This document shows positions 10,707 to 23,149 of a stretch of DNA of 60,000 bases, piece by piece. The notes beneath the pieces are model-generated. The model was not told the origin of the DNA and made no database searches. It worked only from the letters and a program-made list of their open reading frames with translations. Source of the stretch: Membranipora membranacea (lineage: Eukaryota; Bryozoa; Gymnolaemata; Cheilostomatida; Membraniporidae); contig OU612072.1 in the NCBI GenBank assembly GCA_914767715.1, positions 12,216,001 to 12,276,000 on the forward strand, given 5' to 3'. How positions within the stretch are numbered: position 1 is the stretch's first letter; every line of letters begins with the position of its first letter. Made by a program: the position numbers and the translations under genes.

Positions 10707-12361
10707 ATGAATCGCTCTCTCATCACACTTCTCTTTGCTGCTGGTAAGTGAATCAATGTTTCATAGTTTACTTGAATATTGATTGAAATTGTTTCCGATA
10801 CACGACGCTTTATTAAAGGTGACGTTTATGACAGTCACGATACATGGCGGGAGACGGAGCTGTTGGGCGGGGCAAGAGATCTCAGACATAAGGAAGAGAC
10901 ACACTGGTGATATGCTTAGAGCAATTGAGAAATGTGAATCTAGGCAAAGGATGCTATCATGACGCTGGCAATTTGTCCAAATAATAAAGCATATCTGCAC
11001 AATTGTAATTCATCTAATGCAAACGTTTCGCTGTGCCGACTCGCTTTGTAATAATCGCCAGTGTGTTTCTACCTTAAGCAAGATCTAACATGGGGTGTCA
11101 TGTAGGCCTTCTTCCCTTCCCGTTAAATCACCATCTAAAACTTCGCTATAATTTTCCTTATCGCCCAATTTTCAAAGCCACAGTCTGTGTCATTGATAGT
11201 CTGCTGCTAAGTGTAAAGGTTTGTTGAATGCACATGTACTGTATTTATTTATGATGAATCATTTGTTTCCTTGCTGCCATAAGTTGGCAATTCCCAGTAG
11301 AAGAATGATCGCTGTCAGCCGAATCGCTGAGTGCTGATCGTTACAGCTGAATATTGATCGAAACAGAAAGGGACACCAGTGTAATAATGCATCATAAAGT
11401 CCATATAGGAACTCAAACCATGAATAAGGGAAGAAAAGGCTTCCACAGTTTGAGGTTTGGAGGGTTGAGACTTATATTGGTCGAATCCAACCTGAAACTA
11501 AAGGAAATTAAACATGCTTGTACATTAAACCTTTGTTTCCAGGTCTAATAAATGTTTCACTGGCTACATATTGCTTTGTGTGTAACTCCGAAGAAGACTC
11601 GCATTGTGGGGACAAATTTGATGATACAGCAAATGATGGTTTGAAGATAAATTGTCAAGGATGGGGTCAGATCGAGGATGGGGGCTGCTCTAAGGTGAAA
11701 ACTTTGAAAGGAGAAAAAGAGAGAGATGGCTATAATGGTGAGTAGCAACTATTGACTGATCTAGTGGGCAATTATTCGTAGAACAAACCACCCACCCCAC
11801 CCGCCCCTCTCTCAAACAGACAGAACCGCAAAACCAGAAAACAAGCCATCTACGGCACCAATATAGTATTGTCAATGACCAAAGCCTGTCAAGCAAGTCT
11901 AAGTGCTCAGACCGCTCCAATGGGCGATCTAGTACCATTACAGCCATCTTAACACTTAGACTAGCTTCACAGTAAAGTGCAGCCGGTTTATCACCAGCCG
12001 CCGCAAATGGAAATATCTTGCTCACTGGTTATACAGGCTCATTAGTCTTTATCAATGTATGCTTCGAGTGGTCAAACAAACTGTACACTTTTTTTCCCTG
12101 AACTACATGGTTAATGAAAGCGACAGGATGTTCACTTTAATCTTTTTTTCAAATTAGAAATTACCGACAGTACTAATGCTTATATTTTTAGTTGTGCGAA
12201 CATGTGGCCAGGTGTATGATAATAAATACTGTGACTGGACGGATGAGATGCAAGGTCCTTGGAGCTGTTCATGTGAAGGGGACAACTGCAACAGCAGCAC
12301 TCACTTTTCCCTGGCAACAAGTCTTCTTCTGTTTACTGTGCTAGCATACATCATGATGTAA
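10707..12361 (+). CDS. Ly6/uPAR-like GPI-anchored protein, unit 4 (3 exons, short form)
   Basis: Exons: 10707-10743 (MNRSLITLLFAA), 11543-11737, 12192-12361. Phase-1 introns give 133 residues. The signal peptide ends near VSLA, before YCFVCNSEEDSHC. Ten Ly6 cysteines are present, closing CSCEGDNCN. The last exon then passes almost directly into the hydrophobic tail (FSLATSLLLFTVLAYIMM). The linker with two extra cysteines found in units 1-3 is missing, so this copy has the plain Ly6 plus GPI layout. The first loop is about five residues longer than in units 2 and 3 (DKFDDTANDG). It is the most divergent copy of the array. A cell-surface three-finger protein is expected; the target is unknown. 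Confidence 0.88.
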
Positions 12362-13660
12362 GAGATAATTCCAGATAAAGTGTGAGGTGTAAGGGGGAGA
12401 CGTGAATGTTAATGCTGGATGCTAATGCTAATTGTGACCAGTATACAGCAGCTGGAATCTCTGCCGATCCCTAGTGACCTCAAATGTGGTCAATCACCCA
12501 TATCTTATCCAATGGTTAAGAGTCATTTGATGTTCCCTTTGTGAGTTGAACAACTTTCCCTCTGTTGGTGTTTGACAATTTCATAATAATGTTAAGACTC
12601 TTATGTGTGTGACATGATCTTCATGGAAATTCCAGTTTCACATTTGCAGTGCATTGTGGGATTGGTCATACTGAGATTGCAGTTGCTGTATCATTATGTG
12701 TATCTCTTCCCTGACCCTCTTACATCTCCAACACCCCCTTACACCTCAGCCCTTGAATTTTAGGGCCCTCTTGATATTTGACGCAGCATTGTGCTAGAAA
12801 TGATAGCAATGCTCTTTTAGGCATGGCTATCAGACATAGTTTTGTATTTTGTTATTGATTGTTTTGCTTTTTTAAACATGCCCTTATGTTTCCTAGCAAT
12901 AACATGTCGCACGTACTCAACTACACAAAAAGTTGCCATATTTGATGTGATAGCTCGATCCTGCCACAAATGTAACAAGTACTTTAAGCGTTGACAAATC
13001 GATTGCTGACTTTGAACTCAGCCGTGATTATTTTTTAGTTTCTCCTTCTCCCGTTTGCAATGGGAGATTAACATTTTTTAACATCAGGGCAATGATGTTT
13101 TACTAAGCTTGCCAAAGGTTTTCCGATTATCCCCGGTTTGTGTGTCATGTTTTTTTTTATACCCATAAGCTATTTGTGAACTTTTGAAATTAAATAAACG
13201 AGCTATTCAATTACATACTGTGGAAAGGGCGCATATTGTCTTGTTGCTTAGTGAATGTAAACAAACGTTATTGTGAGCTTGAATCATGGTATAAAGTCAC
13301 GGAGTAAGGACATGTTTCCTTACCCTATGAAAAAGTGTGATCAAATGTCTGTTGTCTAAAAGCTAGTTATATTAAATTAGCAATCTAAATTTAGACTGAT
13401 TTAATACTTGGCTCAAGTGACCCTGACATTTGAGAGAAGGCAATTCAAAATCTTCTATACAAAGGTTACTACATACAATTGGCCTACTTGGCTAGTAGGC
13501 AACAAAGATGCATATTGGCAATTATCCAAGTATTAGTAAAGAGAGGGTTAAGGTTTTGATGTCATAGTAATTAATTGATGCGTCATTCCATGGGAATTGG
13601 CAGCAACGTGTTAGTAACAGATCAATAGTGACTCTAATGATCAATGATAACATGGGTTGT
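12362..13660. other. 3' flank of Ly6 unit 4
   Basis: Noncoding. It carries the same 3' flank blocks as the other units ('gcattgtgggattggt' near 12650, a poly(A) signal at 13193-13198) and then AT-rich sequence with no recognisable feature before the next repeat class begins. Confidence 0.55.
13193..13198 (+). promoter_or_regulatory. Probable poly(A) signal, Ly6 unit 4
   Basis: AATAAA about 830 bases after the stop, at the position expected from the other three units. Confidence 0.45.
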
Positions 13661-14500
13661 GTATTTTTGATTAAGTTCGGCAGGTACAACAATGTACTCC
13701 ATGCCTAGAAACTGGGAGAGGTTAAGCTTTCTATTAAGGTCTTTCATATATTCTTGAGAGACCAGTACACCATCTAACACCACATCTAACTGCCATTATA
13801 AAACTGGTATTTGAATCATCTACAAAGAAATTACTCGAACAGAGTCAGAGTCATTTGAACAGATTAATGGCATGACTGTCTGTTGTGGTTGGGTTAAGAC
13901 ATCATAATCGCTGTTGTTGGAGTCACAGGTTGCCTACAATTGAACTCATCGTGTATCCAAATTGCTTCACTGCTTCAGATGACTCGAAGGCCAAAGATCT
14001 CACTACACTCAGGATGTTAGAATTACCTGTCCATGGTATCAAAGAAGACAACTCCTACTTAAAATTGATGTTACCCAGGATGCAATTCAGGTTTTGTTGT
14101 GTATATGTAAGGAATTAATGCAGTGTGTAAAGCCCTAGGCTGTCTTTTACCAGGAACAATAGTGCCTATCAAATCTATAACCATATGATCATCGATGTAA
14201 GTATTTTAACATGACTGATCAACCACATAATATTATAGAAATTATTGATTGTTTAGCAAATAACTATCACTGAATAGATAGAATTTGTGTGGAAGCTCAC
14301 TATGTATATTTGCGCTCTTGTTTTGAGTCATCACATTCGATGTAACAGGAAAATACCATACTGCAGAGTCATCAAAACCTTTATCTCTCAATCTAATCTA
14401 GCTCTGCCAAAGATGCTGCCAAATGTTCCCTATATACTCAATAAAGGAACCAGATTGATTATAGTCTAAAATAATGCTCAGATGGCTGTTATACGAGTAT

Positions 14501-14545
14501 GTGGCATTACATTATCAATTTCAGTGTTTGATAATGTAATGCCAC
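14501..14545. repeat. 18-bp perfect hairpin
   Basis: Arms 14501-14518 (gtggcattacattatcaa) and 14528-14545 are perfect complements around nine bases. An outer 9-bp pair (taatgctca near 14472 and tgagcatta near 14571) suggests a small foldback element of about 110 bp. It lies between blocks of the decayed unit and is absent from units 1 and 2. Confidence 0.7.
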
Positions 14546-15642
14546 TATCTCATGTTGTAGCCTATATTGATGAGCATTAAGGCAGGGTTGTGATAACATT
14601 ATGCTACTCGTCAATGCTCCAGGATATGGCTCCTCCCAGGTTTTGGGTGACATTCTTTCTTGAATTGTTGTTTATTTAGGATATTATATGCACATCTTGG
14701 ATCTGAATGTATTCGTTCTGTCCTAACCTAAGTTTCACCAAGCAAAAAAAAAACTTGGGGAAACGGCGATACACAAATTGTGCCAAGGGATTACCAAGCC
14801 TCATACCAACCCTATTCCTATACGATAGGGTGGAAGATTAGACCTTGTTGCAATACAAAGCAAACACAACAGTCACATTAAAATTTTCAGCTAAGAGAGT
14901 AAAATTGGGAGAACCTGCTGTCAATATCTGACACTTGCAGCTGTCAGTATCGGACACTTGCAGCCGTCTGTCTGTGTTATATAACTTTGCCCAAACTTGT
15001 ACAGCTATGCCATTGAGATCATTGCAACAGATAAGGTCACAATTGGTAACAATGTTTATAATGAACATTCTTGATAGGGCATTGCATAACAAGGGATTGC
15101 CTTACCATGGCTGGCCAGTTGCTTGAGGAGGAAATAATTGAATATGTGATATGGTTGATCATGATGTGATGTCATACTAATAAAATATAATATGATGCGA
15201 CATATCTTTGATGCCTGTTATTGGATGAATATTGAAGCTACTCAGTTAAAGTAATGGCCTGGATGCTAATGAGATTTGTATGGAAATAAATTCTTCCTCA
15301 TAAACGGAATGCCAAATAATAGAGCAGCGACCCTTTTGATTTGCCATCTTCGTTGATGTTGTATCACTATCTGCCCAATAAGACAGTAGACTTGGTACTG
15401 ATCTTCATTACCACATCAGTACAGAGATTTGCTGTCATGGGAACTAGATGGACCAGTGACAAAAATTCGCAATATGGTTGTTAAACGATACTATTTGTTA
15501 TAGGATGAGATGTGGCTGATCAATGATGCCTGTCATTGGGTGAATGACGAAGCTATTCATAAAAGTCATGGCCTGGATGTTAATGCGATTTGCAAGGATA
15601 TGTTTTCTTCCTCATATACATTGCGCTGAAAATTGGGCAAAC

Positions 15643-15808
15643 GTGTGTTTGCACACCCCACATGCAGTAAAAGGATCCCCCTCTGCCTCTTCGTTAAAAA
15701 GAGTAGGCGGACATCCGGCGGGCAAGGGTATAGGGTGCCACTTGAGTACCACGGGTCCCTGTACCTGTGCTCTAGAGGGGTAACCCTCTCCGCAATGACG
15801 ACTTAGAC
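15643..15808. mobile_element. GC-rich insertion with imperfect 10-base flanking repeat
   Basis: The decayed unit is interrupted here by about 166 bases that are clearly richer in GC than the surroundings and have no match in units 1 and 2, where 'aaaaattatgcatccaacttgccagcatag' type sequence runs on. It is flanked by TTGGGCAAAC (15633-15642) and TTGGGCAGAC (15809-15818), which may be a target-site duplication with one change. I do not recognise the element class. It holds no useful open frame. Confidence 0.5.
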
Positions 15809-18027
15809 TTGGGCAGACAAAAACTTTTGATTTGCCAACATCATTGTTGTAGTGCCACAGCTGAATAAGGAAATAGAGGAGGTCTAGTCGTCATGAATAC
15901 ATCAGCAGACCTAGTCCAACAATATTCTGAGATATTGAAGCCTAAACATGCATGAAATTATATACAATTTACAGTGAGCGGGCAAATGTGACTAAAAAGA
16001 TAAAAGTTTCTTTACCCCATAATTTAACCTGTATAAAAAAATAAGATCTAAAATAAATAGTTAGTGAATTGATGCGCTGCTTGCCTCAATTTCTTTTCAC
16101 ACTGCGGAGCCTTTTGGCATGAAATTAACTTATATCATTTTTTATACTAAAACTTTTTCTCAAGACCTTAGAAATATTTGTATCGCAATAACACGTAAGA
16201 TTCTTGATGTTTATTTTGCAATAATTTATTTTTTAATTCATCAATCAATCATGTTTGTGAGGTTTATATTTAACATTTGTTCATTGGATTAAGTATCACC
16301 AAAGCACACCAATGACTGACTCAAAGTCATAACATTCATGTTTATTTTGCAATAATTTATTTCTATTTAGGAGTTATCTCAACAAAATTACCAGAATTAT
16401 AGACTATAGTGACCTCATCACCTACCAGGTTGTGAAGAAGAGAGATGGAAAAAGCGACCTAAACAACATCCATACTGCAGCTAAGGTCATGCAGAGTAAA
16501 CAATTGCAAGTTTTTCAAGACTAGATACACTCACATATGTATTTTTGCTAATGGTATGTATTTTGATATCAGATTTTCATATAAAAAGCTGCCAGGAGGA
16601 ACAGGTCTCCTGTAAAATTTTCTGTGTGGACAAGGTTTATGTTAGATAGGACAGAACTAGGTAGGGTCTACTATCCTGTTCCCACAGTGAAGAGGAATCC
16701 CAGGACAAGATTAGATGAAGGAGTCTTATTGAGCAAGGTTTCTGGCAGGCACTAACAAGATTGAGTGAAGCTAGGTGAAGACGAAGCTATTAGAAGATGT
16801 GATGATGTAGTTTAATAACAATTTTTGTTGCCAACCAGTAATTGAATCAAACACCTTAATGCCCTGTATATAGATTGCAGATTGTTTGAGCTACCTGAGC
16901 TTATTAGTTAATAATGTTGATTTTGAGTGTTTGATAATTGAGTGGATTTACTCTGTAGCAGACATATTATGTAATTGTTTTGAATTAACCTAGATTGTGC
17001 AGGCCCTAGTCTGCCTTGTTTTATGAATTGAGAGGAGAGCAATGTTCGACTTCTGGGAGAGTGGACCTGCACCAGCGTAAATAAAGATCTTTTAACTAGT
17101 GAATATGTAGACAGCAATATATAAACGTGTTTAGGCTTTCACCATGAACCTCCCTGCCTACAATGGTGCGCCCAGCGCGACAGATCAACATTTATTTCCT
17201 ACATCACAATAGAAGTACACAAGTCCCACTATTTATACTGTGATACCGTTGAATAAAATACATGTACTATTATTCAGTCTACCATTATTTTTTGTCGATG
17301 TCAGAATAAGTTTTCTCCTCCTCCTCTCCTCAGGAGGACCAAATTAAATTTACCACAAGCCAGATCTGGGGAATGGATACATTCACAGAAAGATGCTGGA
17401 CTGGTCTTCTGGGGAATCTTATATTTCCCTTCTCACAACGGACAGACATAAAGACAATGGAAAACCACAAACCTTCATTTATACTAATAATCACAGATTT
17501 CTTCTTCCTTAAAGTTTGGCATAGTTGGGTATATCATCTTGTTTCCTATTAGTGTGAAACATAATTGTGGTTTTGCATACTCTCCAACAGGGCCAATAGC
17601 TATTGATATTGATATTAACTTGTCTAGATATGCCCAATTTAATTACAAATCCATGCATAACTTTCCTTGTAACATTAACAGATATGTCAGCCTTCCAGGA
17701 AGCTTATCATTCAAGTCTATCACCTTATTATAACAGCTTAAACAATTAAATTTACACATGGTGTAGCAGTAGGCAATGAAGAGGGATTTCATTGCCGTAG
17801 GTCATAAATTAGACTTAGGTCATAAACTTGACAGTTATCCACTCTGCACGCCCCTATCCACATTGTTTATCGATTAGAAAAAGTGACGAGACATTTGGAT
17901 CTGCAATCGTCATTTTATTGCTTTCTTCATGTGATGGGCCTTTTATTTCCTCGTGTTGCAACAACATCAAACATCCCGCAGTCTCCAATCAATTCAGCTG
18001 ATTGCGTGAGTGTTTATAGTAGTGATG

Positions 18028-18035
18028 TATATAAG
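18028..18035 (+). promoter_or_regulatory. Candidate TATA box, membrane-protein gene copy 1
   Basis: TATATAAG in 'gatgtatataaggctgg', 216 bases before the start codon and identical in all three copies. It is the best core-promoter candidate in the upstream 300 bases; the start of transcription is not known. Confidence 0.45.
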
Positions 18036-18250
18036 GCTGGATTCTGTTTATATCAATCATAAATTTTCACAGAGCGCCGAAAAAAGAGAGATAAAGAGTT
18101 ATTGCGTTTATTGAGACACAGCTAAATAAACATAGACTAAGTGTAGACTTTCTCGGCAGCAATCAATTTGCACAAGCATTCTCATAAAGTCTCACCTCTT
18201 GTACAAGGACAGTCTTGTTTTATCTCTACATCTGTAAACCAGCGACAAAA

Positions 18251-20220
18251 ATGGAGAAAGGAAAATCTGCCACTGAGGACTCAAAACCCTGCAAAAATAG
18301 TTCGAGCGCATCGGGGAATCTGAAGTGTGTGTTTCTGGTGGTGCTGTCCTCTGTTGTCTTACTGGAAACAGGAGCGCTGGTCTGGATCCTGACATCTGCA
18401 TCATCAACTTGTCCGAGTGTACGATGTGATGTCAAAGAATTTAAACATGAGGTTAGTTTCCCTAAGACTTGTAAAAAAAGTAGACTGAATATGTATATAC
18501 CAAAGACTACCCAAAGACCAATGCATGTCAGGCAGTAGCTTTTGATAAGCGTGCAAATCTGACAAAACTTTATCATTAGTAACTGCCTGACTATAACATG
18601 TTTTGGTCTTTGGGTAGTTTTTTAATTTTTTTTTATGATAGCTCTTTGTATGCAGTGATGTCCACATTGGCCTTATCACGGAGGCACCATTCTTGTTGTT
18701 TAAAGTAAGGTTTTACAGAAGAATATGTCATCTTTACACACATGGTTGAAAATCTGAAAGTTATAACTAGCTGACATTTTCTCTTAATCTTATAAACCAG
18801 GTTAAATTTGGTAGTAGCTAACATTAAGTCACAAAAAAGTCATAAGTCATAAAACAAGCCAACTAAAGTCTAGCTAATATTAACACTCTCCTAGGGTCTT
18901 TATAAAGAGCCTTACAAATCTCACAACCTCACAATCATCTCAAATTCAGATTTATGTTCGGTGCAATCACCGTCCTACTATGAATAGTTTCCTTGGGCAG
19001 CCTGCAAATCTGACAACATACTTAATCTTGCATGTTTGCAAATATTGTTAAATGCAAATTAATTGACTGTAAAATGTGAATTCATTCTTGTCACATGGCT
19101 ACAAAAAGTAGGCGCCTGTTAAAGTTGGAGTAACTCTGCTGCATGCTTTATAACAAAGCAAGGAATGGCAAAAAAAGAGAGAATAAGTCTCAATAATCCT
19201 AAATAGGACCGAACTGAAACTAAAAGCTATTTCCTTATGCCCGTTTGGAAACAGTACATAATTACTGTTCTATCTTTTTTTCAGCATTTTATTTTGAAGG
19301 CCACCAGTTTTGATCAGAGAATGATGAGCAATACACAACCGGAATCATCACCACCAATCCGCGAGAAAAGGCAGCTTCCTAACACGGAGGTAAATTTAAG
19401 TCTTATAATTTAAGGTCATGTCCTTTTTTTAACACCATTACTGGCAGTCTAGCAATAGCATTAGCAAATAGCTCCATAAATATGGGATCCTAACTAGTCT
19501 GAGCCCCCCAGACTTTGCCCCCTGTCCGACGGCCCCCCTAACTGATGATATGATGTAAATAATGTTACATTAATATCCGTTGATCCAGGCCAAGGTCATG
19601 TATACATCTTAGAAGATCTTTAGAACGCTGATAAATTTCCTGTTTCCGACCAATTACCGCTATCCATCAACTTGATAATTGATAGCGGTGTAAAATTAAC
19701 CTGCTCATCAATAGCCTGTGATTGCACCTAGTGATGTAGGGACGGTACCAGCCAGCCCAAGATGTGGCCATTAAAGTTATCCTCATGATTACGTGACCCA
19801 AGGGGGTCAGGTAAATTTAATCTGTTGTTGAATGTGTCTATGATTATCAACACATCATAAATTGGAGAAATTTATAGATCTAGAAGTTATCACCTTCGTT
19901 AATATTGATACTTGATTAAGTCTTACTTTTTGTAAAAAAGGATAGTCTGGGTATCGAACCAGCAAGGGTACAACGTTATGATCACATAGTGCAACCTATG
20001 TTTATGCTAATAGCTTTCTTCTTTATTATAGGTAGAACCTGTTGCTACTCGTTGCCAGCCTGTCTGCAAAACAGTTTGTTATAAACCTCTGGATAACGGC
20101 ACCAGAAACAGAGGAGACAACTTCCAAGCTGGCAACCCCGGCTCTAATGCTGCAATCACTACTCCTAGCGGTGTTGGTACGACTGCTCTTGGGGAAAGCA
20201 CAACTACTGTTTCAGCATGA
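18251..20220 (+). CDS. Small type II membrane proprotein, copy 1 (3 exons)
   Basis: Exons: 18251-18451, 19285-19389, 20032-20220. All introns are phase 0 (GTTAGT and GTAAAT donors), giving 164 residues. ATG context is ACAAAAATGG. Residues 1-24 are polar with lysines. Residues about 26-47 form a membrane span (VFLVVLSSVVLLETGALVWIL), so the N-terminus should be cytoplasmic. Exon 2 encodes a linker ending in the furin-type site REKR (93-96) followed by QLPN. Exon 3 encodes a small tail with CQPVCKTVC (110-118) and a Gly/Ser/Thr-rich end. Cleavage would free a 68-residue module. Not a family I can name. AATAAA at 20392-20397 is a likely poly(A) signal. Confidence 0.85.
18506..18618. repeat. Imperfect long hairpin in intron 1, copy 1
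   Basis: Arms of roughly 43-50 bases pair with few interruptions: the left arm starts ACTACCCAAAGACCA, the right arm ends TGGTCTTTGGGTAGT, and the inner parts (TCAGGCAGT and ACTGCCTGA) also pair. The loop is about 21 bases. It is present in the same place in copies 2 and 3. It could be an old foldback element fixed before the duplications, or a conserved RNA hairpin. Confidence 0.75.
19496..19543. mobile_element. 48-base insertion in intron 2 of copy 1 only
   Basis: Copy 2 has one CCTAACT followed by GATGATATG (about 28197-28212). Copy 1 has CCTAACT at 19489-19495 and again at 19537-19543 with a C-rich segment between. This fits a small insertion with a 7-base duplication. No class can be assigned. 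Confidence 0.5.
19935..20000 (-). mobile_element. tRNA-like SINE relic in intron 2, copy 1
   Basis: On the - strand a B box-like GGTTCGATACCC (complement of 'gggtatcgaacc', about 19948-19959) follows a weak tRNA-like stretch. The same sequence lies in copy 2 at about 28605-28665, so it predates that duplication. Too degenerate for a tRNA gene. Confidence 0.4.
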
Positions 20221-23149
20221 AAATGAAGACCTTTTATTAAACTAGGATACCCTCCTACTATACTACTGCTATATTTTTTCACATAAATGTTTCTCTTAGT
20301 GTGAGATGGAATTTTATTCATCTTAAAAATGAATTTGTCTAAATTGAAAGAATTCCAGTATATTTGATCAGTTCTGGTTGTAATATAATGTAATAAAATA
20401 TAATATAACATACTATAATGTAATATAATATAAGCATTCCCTTTAACAATTCAGTCTGTACAATTCTGTATTAACATTATTATTTTAATCATTATAATGA
20501 CAAGTGTTATAATATTTCATCATTATAACTATTATGTTTTGTGTTATCATGTGCAACTAGCTTTATTGATGTAGGTACATGTCTAAAATTTTCATTGGCG
20601 TTGCAATTGCTTACATGGAAAGCAGCATATGAATTCAATCATATATCTCCGGAGTCATTGCAGGAAAATTCTGTTTTTAACCCGTTGTAAAAGCCCTGCA
20701 GAATCAGTTAGGCGCACTTTATGTAAGTACTGATCATTGTGTATTGGAACTTCCCGATGACAAATATTTAGTTATAAAGCTGAGGGAAACTCCTTTGTTT
20801 CACAGGCTGCTCATAAATCTCTCTTTTTTTGTTATGAATCTAAAATGTTTGGAGTCTTACAGTTTTGTGAATCGCCCAGCAATACACCATTGTGTTTTTT
20901 TTCTATTACCTCTCGTTTTTTTTACATCAATGATTGCTGAACAATTATAAACATATATAAACAGGATCAGATCTCTGATCTCAATCATCTAAGATCGTAA
21001 GTAATGTTCAATTTTACTATTTTTATTTTCACTTCTTATATTTTAAAGCCTGTTAGTCTCTGTCTTCTTGTGAAGACATTGTGATATGGTATATCAATCT
21101 ATTCTCCAAACACAAAACACGATACATATTTTTCCTCTTTTTCCATCCCAACTTTTGCCGTAGTTTCTTTGGTACGTTATGGAAAACATCCTCCGGGATG
21201 ATATTGTTTGCCAAATAAAATAGTGTATATATAATTATTTATACCATATTTACCAGCTTTATTTCACCTAGCTCTAAAACTTTTTTGGAGACAATTATCT
21301 GTTACATTATCACAGCGATCAACTTAGATAAAAAATTACCACAATTTTAACGCTCCACCAATACAGATACGCTCAGGAACCAAACTTACACTTTTTAACA
21401 ACTACTACTTCTTGTTAATTTTATTACTAGTGCATTTTTTCTTGTATCTGCACATTTCCTTATATTTTAAGTTAATTCTTCTGTCACTGCATGAAAACAA
21501 TTCATAAAGATAATTGTGGATTGACACTAAAAAAATTTTACATAGAGAAGAAAAGAAAAGTTGATGATTTTTTTTAGATAGAGCTGCAATGTCATTAAAT
21601 GAATTGAATCAAGAATGTCATTAAATGTTATTAATAAAAACATTTGAGCGAGAGGATATGCTGGTTGGTTTTAAAAAACGGAAAGTTTTTCCAATGGACA
21701 AGAATTGTTATCTTTTTAAGAGGCCAGCCGCCATGCGGTCTCGAAGAAAGACAGGGTTGGGGGTGGAGGTTGTTGGGCTTGTTTGATAGTCAATGATAAC
21801 ATAGTATTTTCCCAATGATATTTTGTATGCTGAGATTTGATGATGTTTTTCGAATGACCAGCGATCTAAAGTAGAAGAGTCATGGGTTGCATTTAATTGA
21901 ACTCATTGTGTATTTTAATTGCCAAGGTGTTCCTCTACTGATGAATCTGAGGTCATAAAAATTACTACATTGAGGGTGAGATGGATTATCTCACCACGGA
22001 AACAAAGAAGATAGCTCCTACTTCAAATAAAATTTTCCCATGATGCAATGCACTTTTGTTAGGGCAAATGTAAGTAGTAAAGTAATCTTGTAAGCTGTAC
22101 TAGAGTATAATCAAATTAGATGTCTTTTACAAAGGAGGGAAACTGCAATTTGGAGGGAAAATCAAAACTGTAACCATGTGACAATCAACATCGGTAATAT
22201 AAAATGTTTGATCAATCTTTCAATGATATGACCACATAAAGAAAATCGATTGCTTAGCAAAGCATGATCAATGAATAGTCAAAAGTTCCACTCCGGTTTT
22301 GAGTCTGATGCCTTCCTGATCTGTTTTTATTTAGTATGTTTTATGCAGATCTTAGATCTGGATATTCTTTCTGTACTAATCTAAGTTTGTGACCTATTTC
22401 ACCAATAGCAAAAACAAACCTGGGAAAACAGCAATACATAAATTGTGCCAAGGGATTACCAAGCCACATGTCATCTCCATTCCTCTTCCTATAAGATAGA
22501 GTGGAAGGTTAGACCTTGCTGGGATACATAGCAAACACAAAAGTCCCATTTAAATTCTCAGCTAAAAGAGTAAAATTGGGAGAACAGGCTGTCAATATCA
22601 GACACTTGCAGCTGTCTGTCTGTCTGTCTACATTATATAACTTTGCCCAAACAGATTGATAATTGAGAATTGGTAACAAAGTTTATAATAAAAGTTCCTG
22701 ATAATTGATAAGGGATTGCATAATAGGGGTTGTCTTACCATGGCTAGCCAGTTATATGAGAGAAAATAGTGTTGAATTGGTTATATGGTTGATCATGCGC
22801 TTATCTGATTTATGATGTCACCCTGATATGACGTGGGTGTAGAAAATCTATGATGCTTGTCTGTCATTGGGTGAATAACGAATCCACTCAGAAATATTTA
22901 TGGCCTGGATGTTGATGAGATTTGCAAGGCCTTATTTTCTTTCTCATATTATACATTATGCCCAATAATGTAGCAGCTACCCTTTTGATTTGCTATCATC
23001 GTTATTGTTTTATCACTTTCTACCGAATAAGAGAGTAGAGTTGGTACTGTTGCTAAATCATCATTACTACATCAGTGTAAATATAGAGAACTAGACGGGA
23101 TTGATGCCAAAAATTAGTACAAATATGGTTGTTCACCGATGCATCTGTT

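Larger units (their letters stand above)
13660..17300 (+). repeat. Decayed copy of the 3' part of the region-2 duplication unit, gene missing
   Basis: Successive blocks match, in the same order, the sequence downstream of the first small membrane-protein gene. Around 13915-14110 matches 21885-22080; 14660-14940 matches 22320-22620; 15200-15300 matches 22850-22950; 15420-15620 matches 23090-23160 and 23530-23640; 16560-16650 matches 23975-24060. The match is much weaker than between the later units, with insertions and deletions. No exon of the membrane-protein gene is found between here and the Ly6 array. This is an old duplicate that has lost its gene part. Confidence 0.75.

Noticed and set aside
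2921-12361. Three-finger proteins read as secreted toxins
   Set aside because: All copies end in a hydrophobic GPI-type tail and have the Ly6 closing motif CxC-x3-D-x-CN, which fits cell-surface Ly6 proteins and not venom proteins.
18215-18250. Upstream in-frame extension of copy 1 (12 codons before the ATG)
   Set aside because: The extension begins at TTG, not ATG; the ATG at 18251 has a good context and the same start is shared by all copies.
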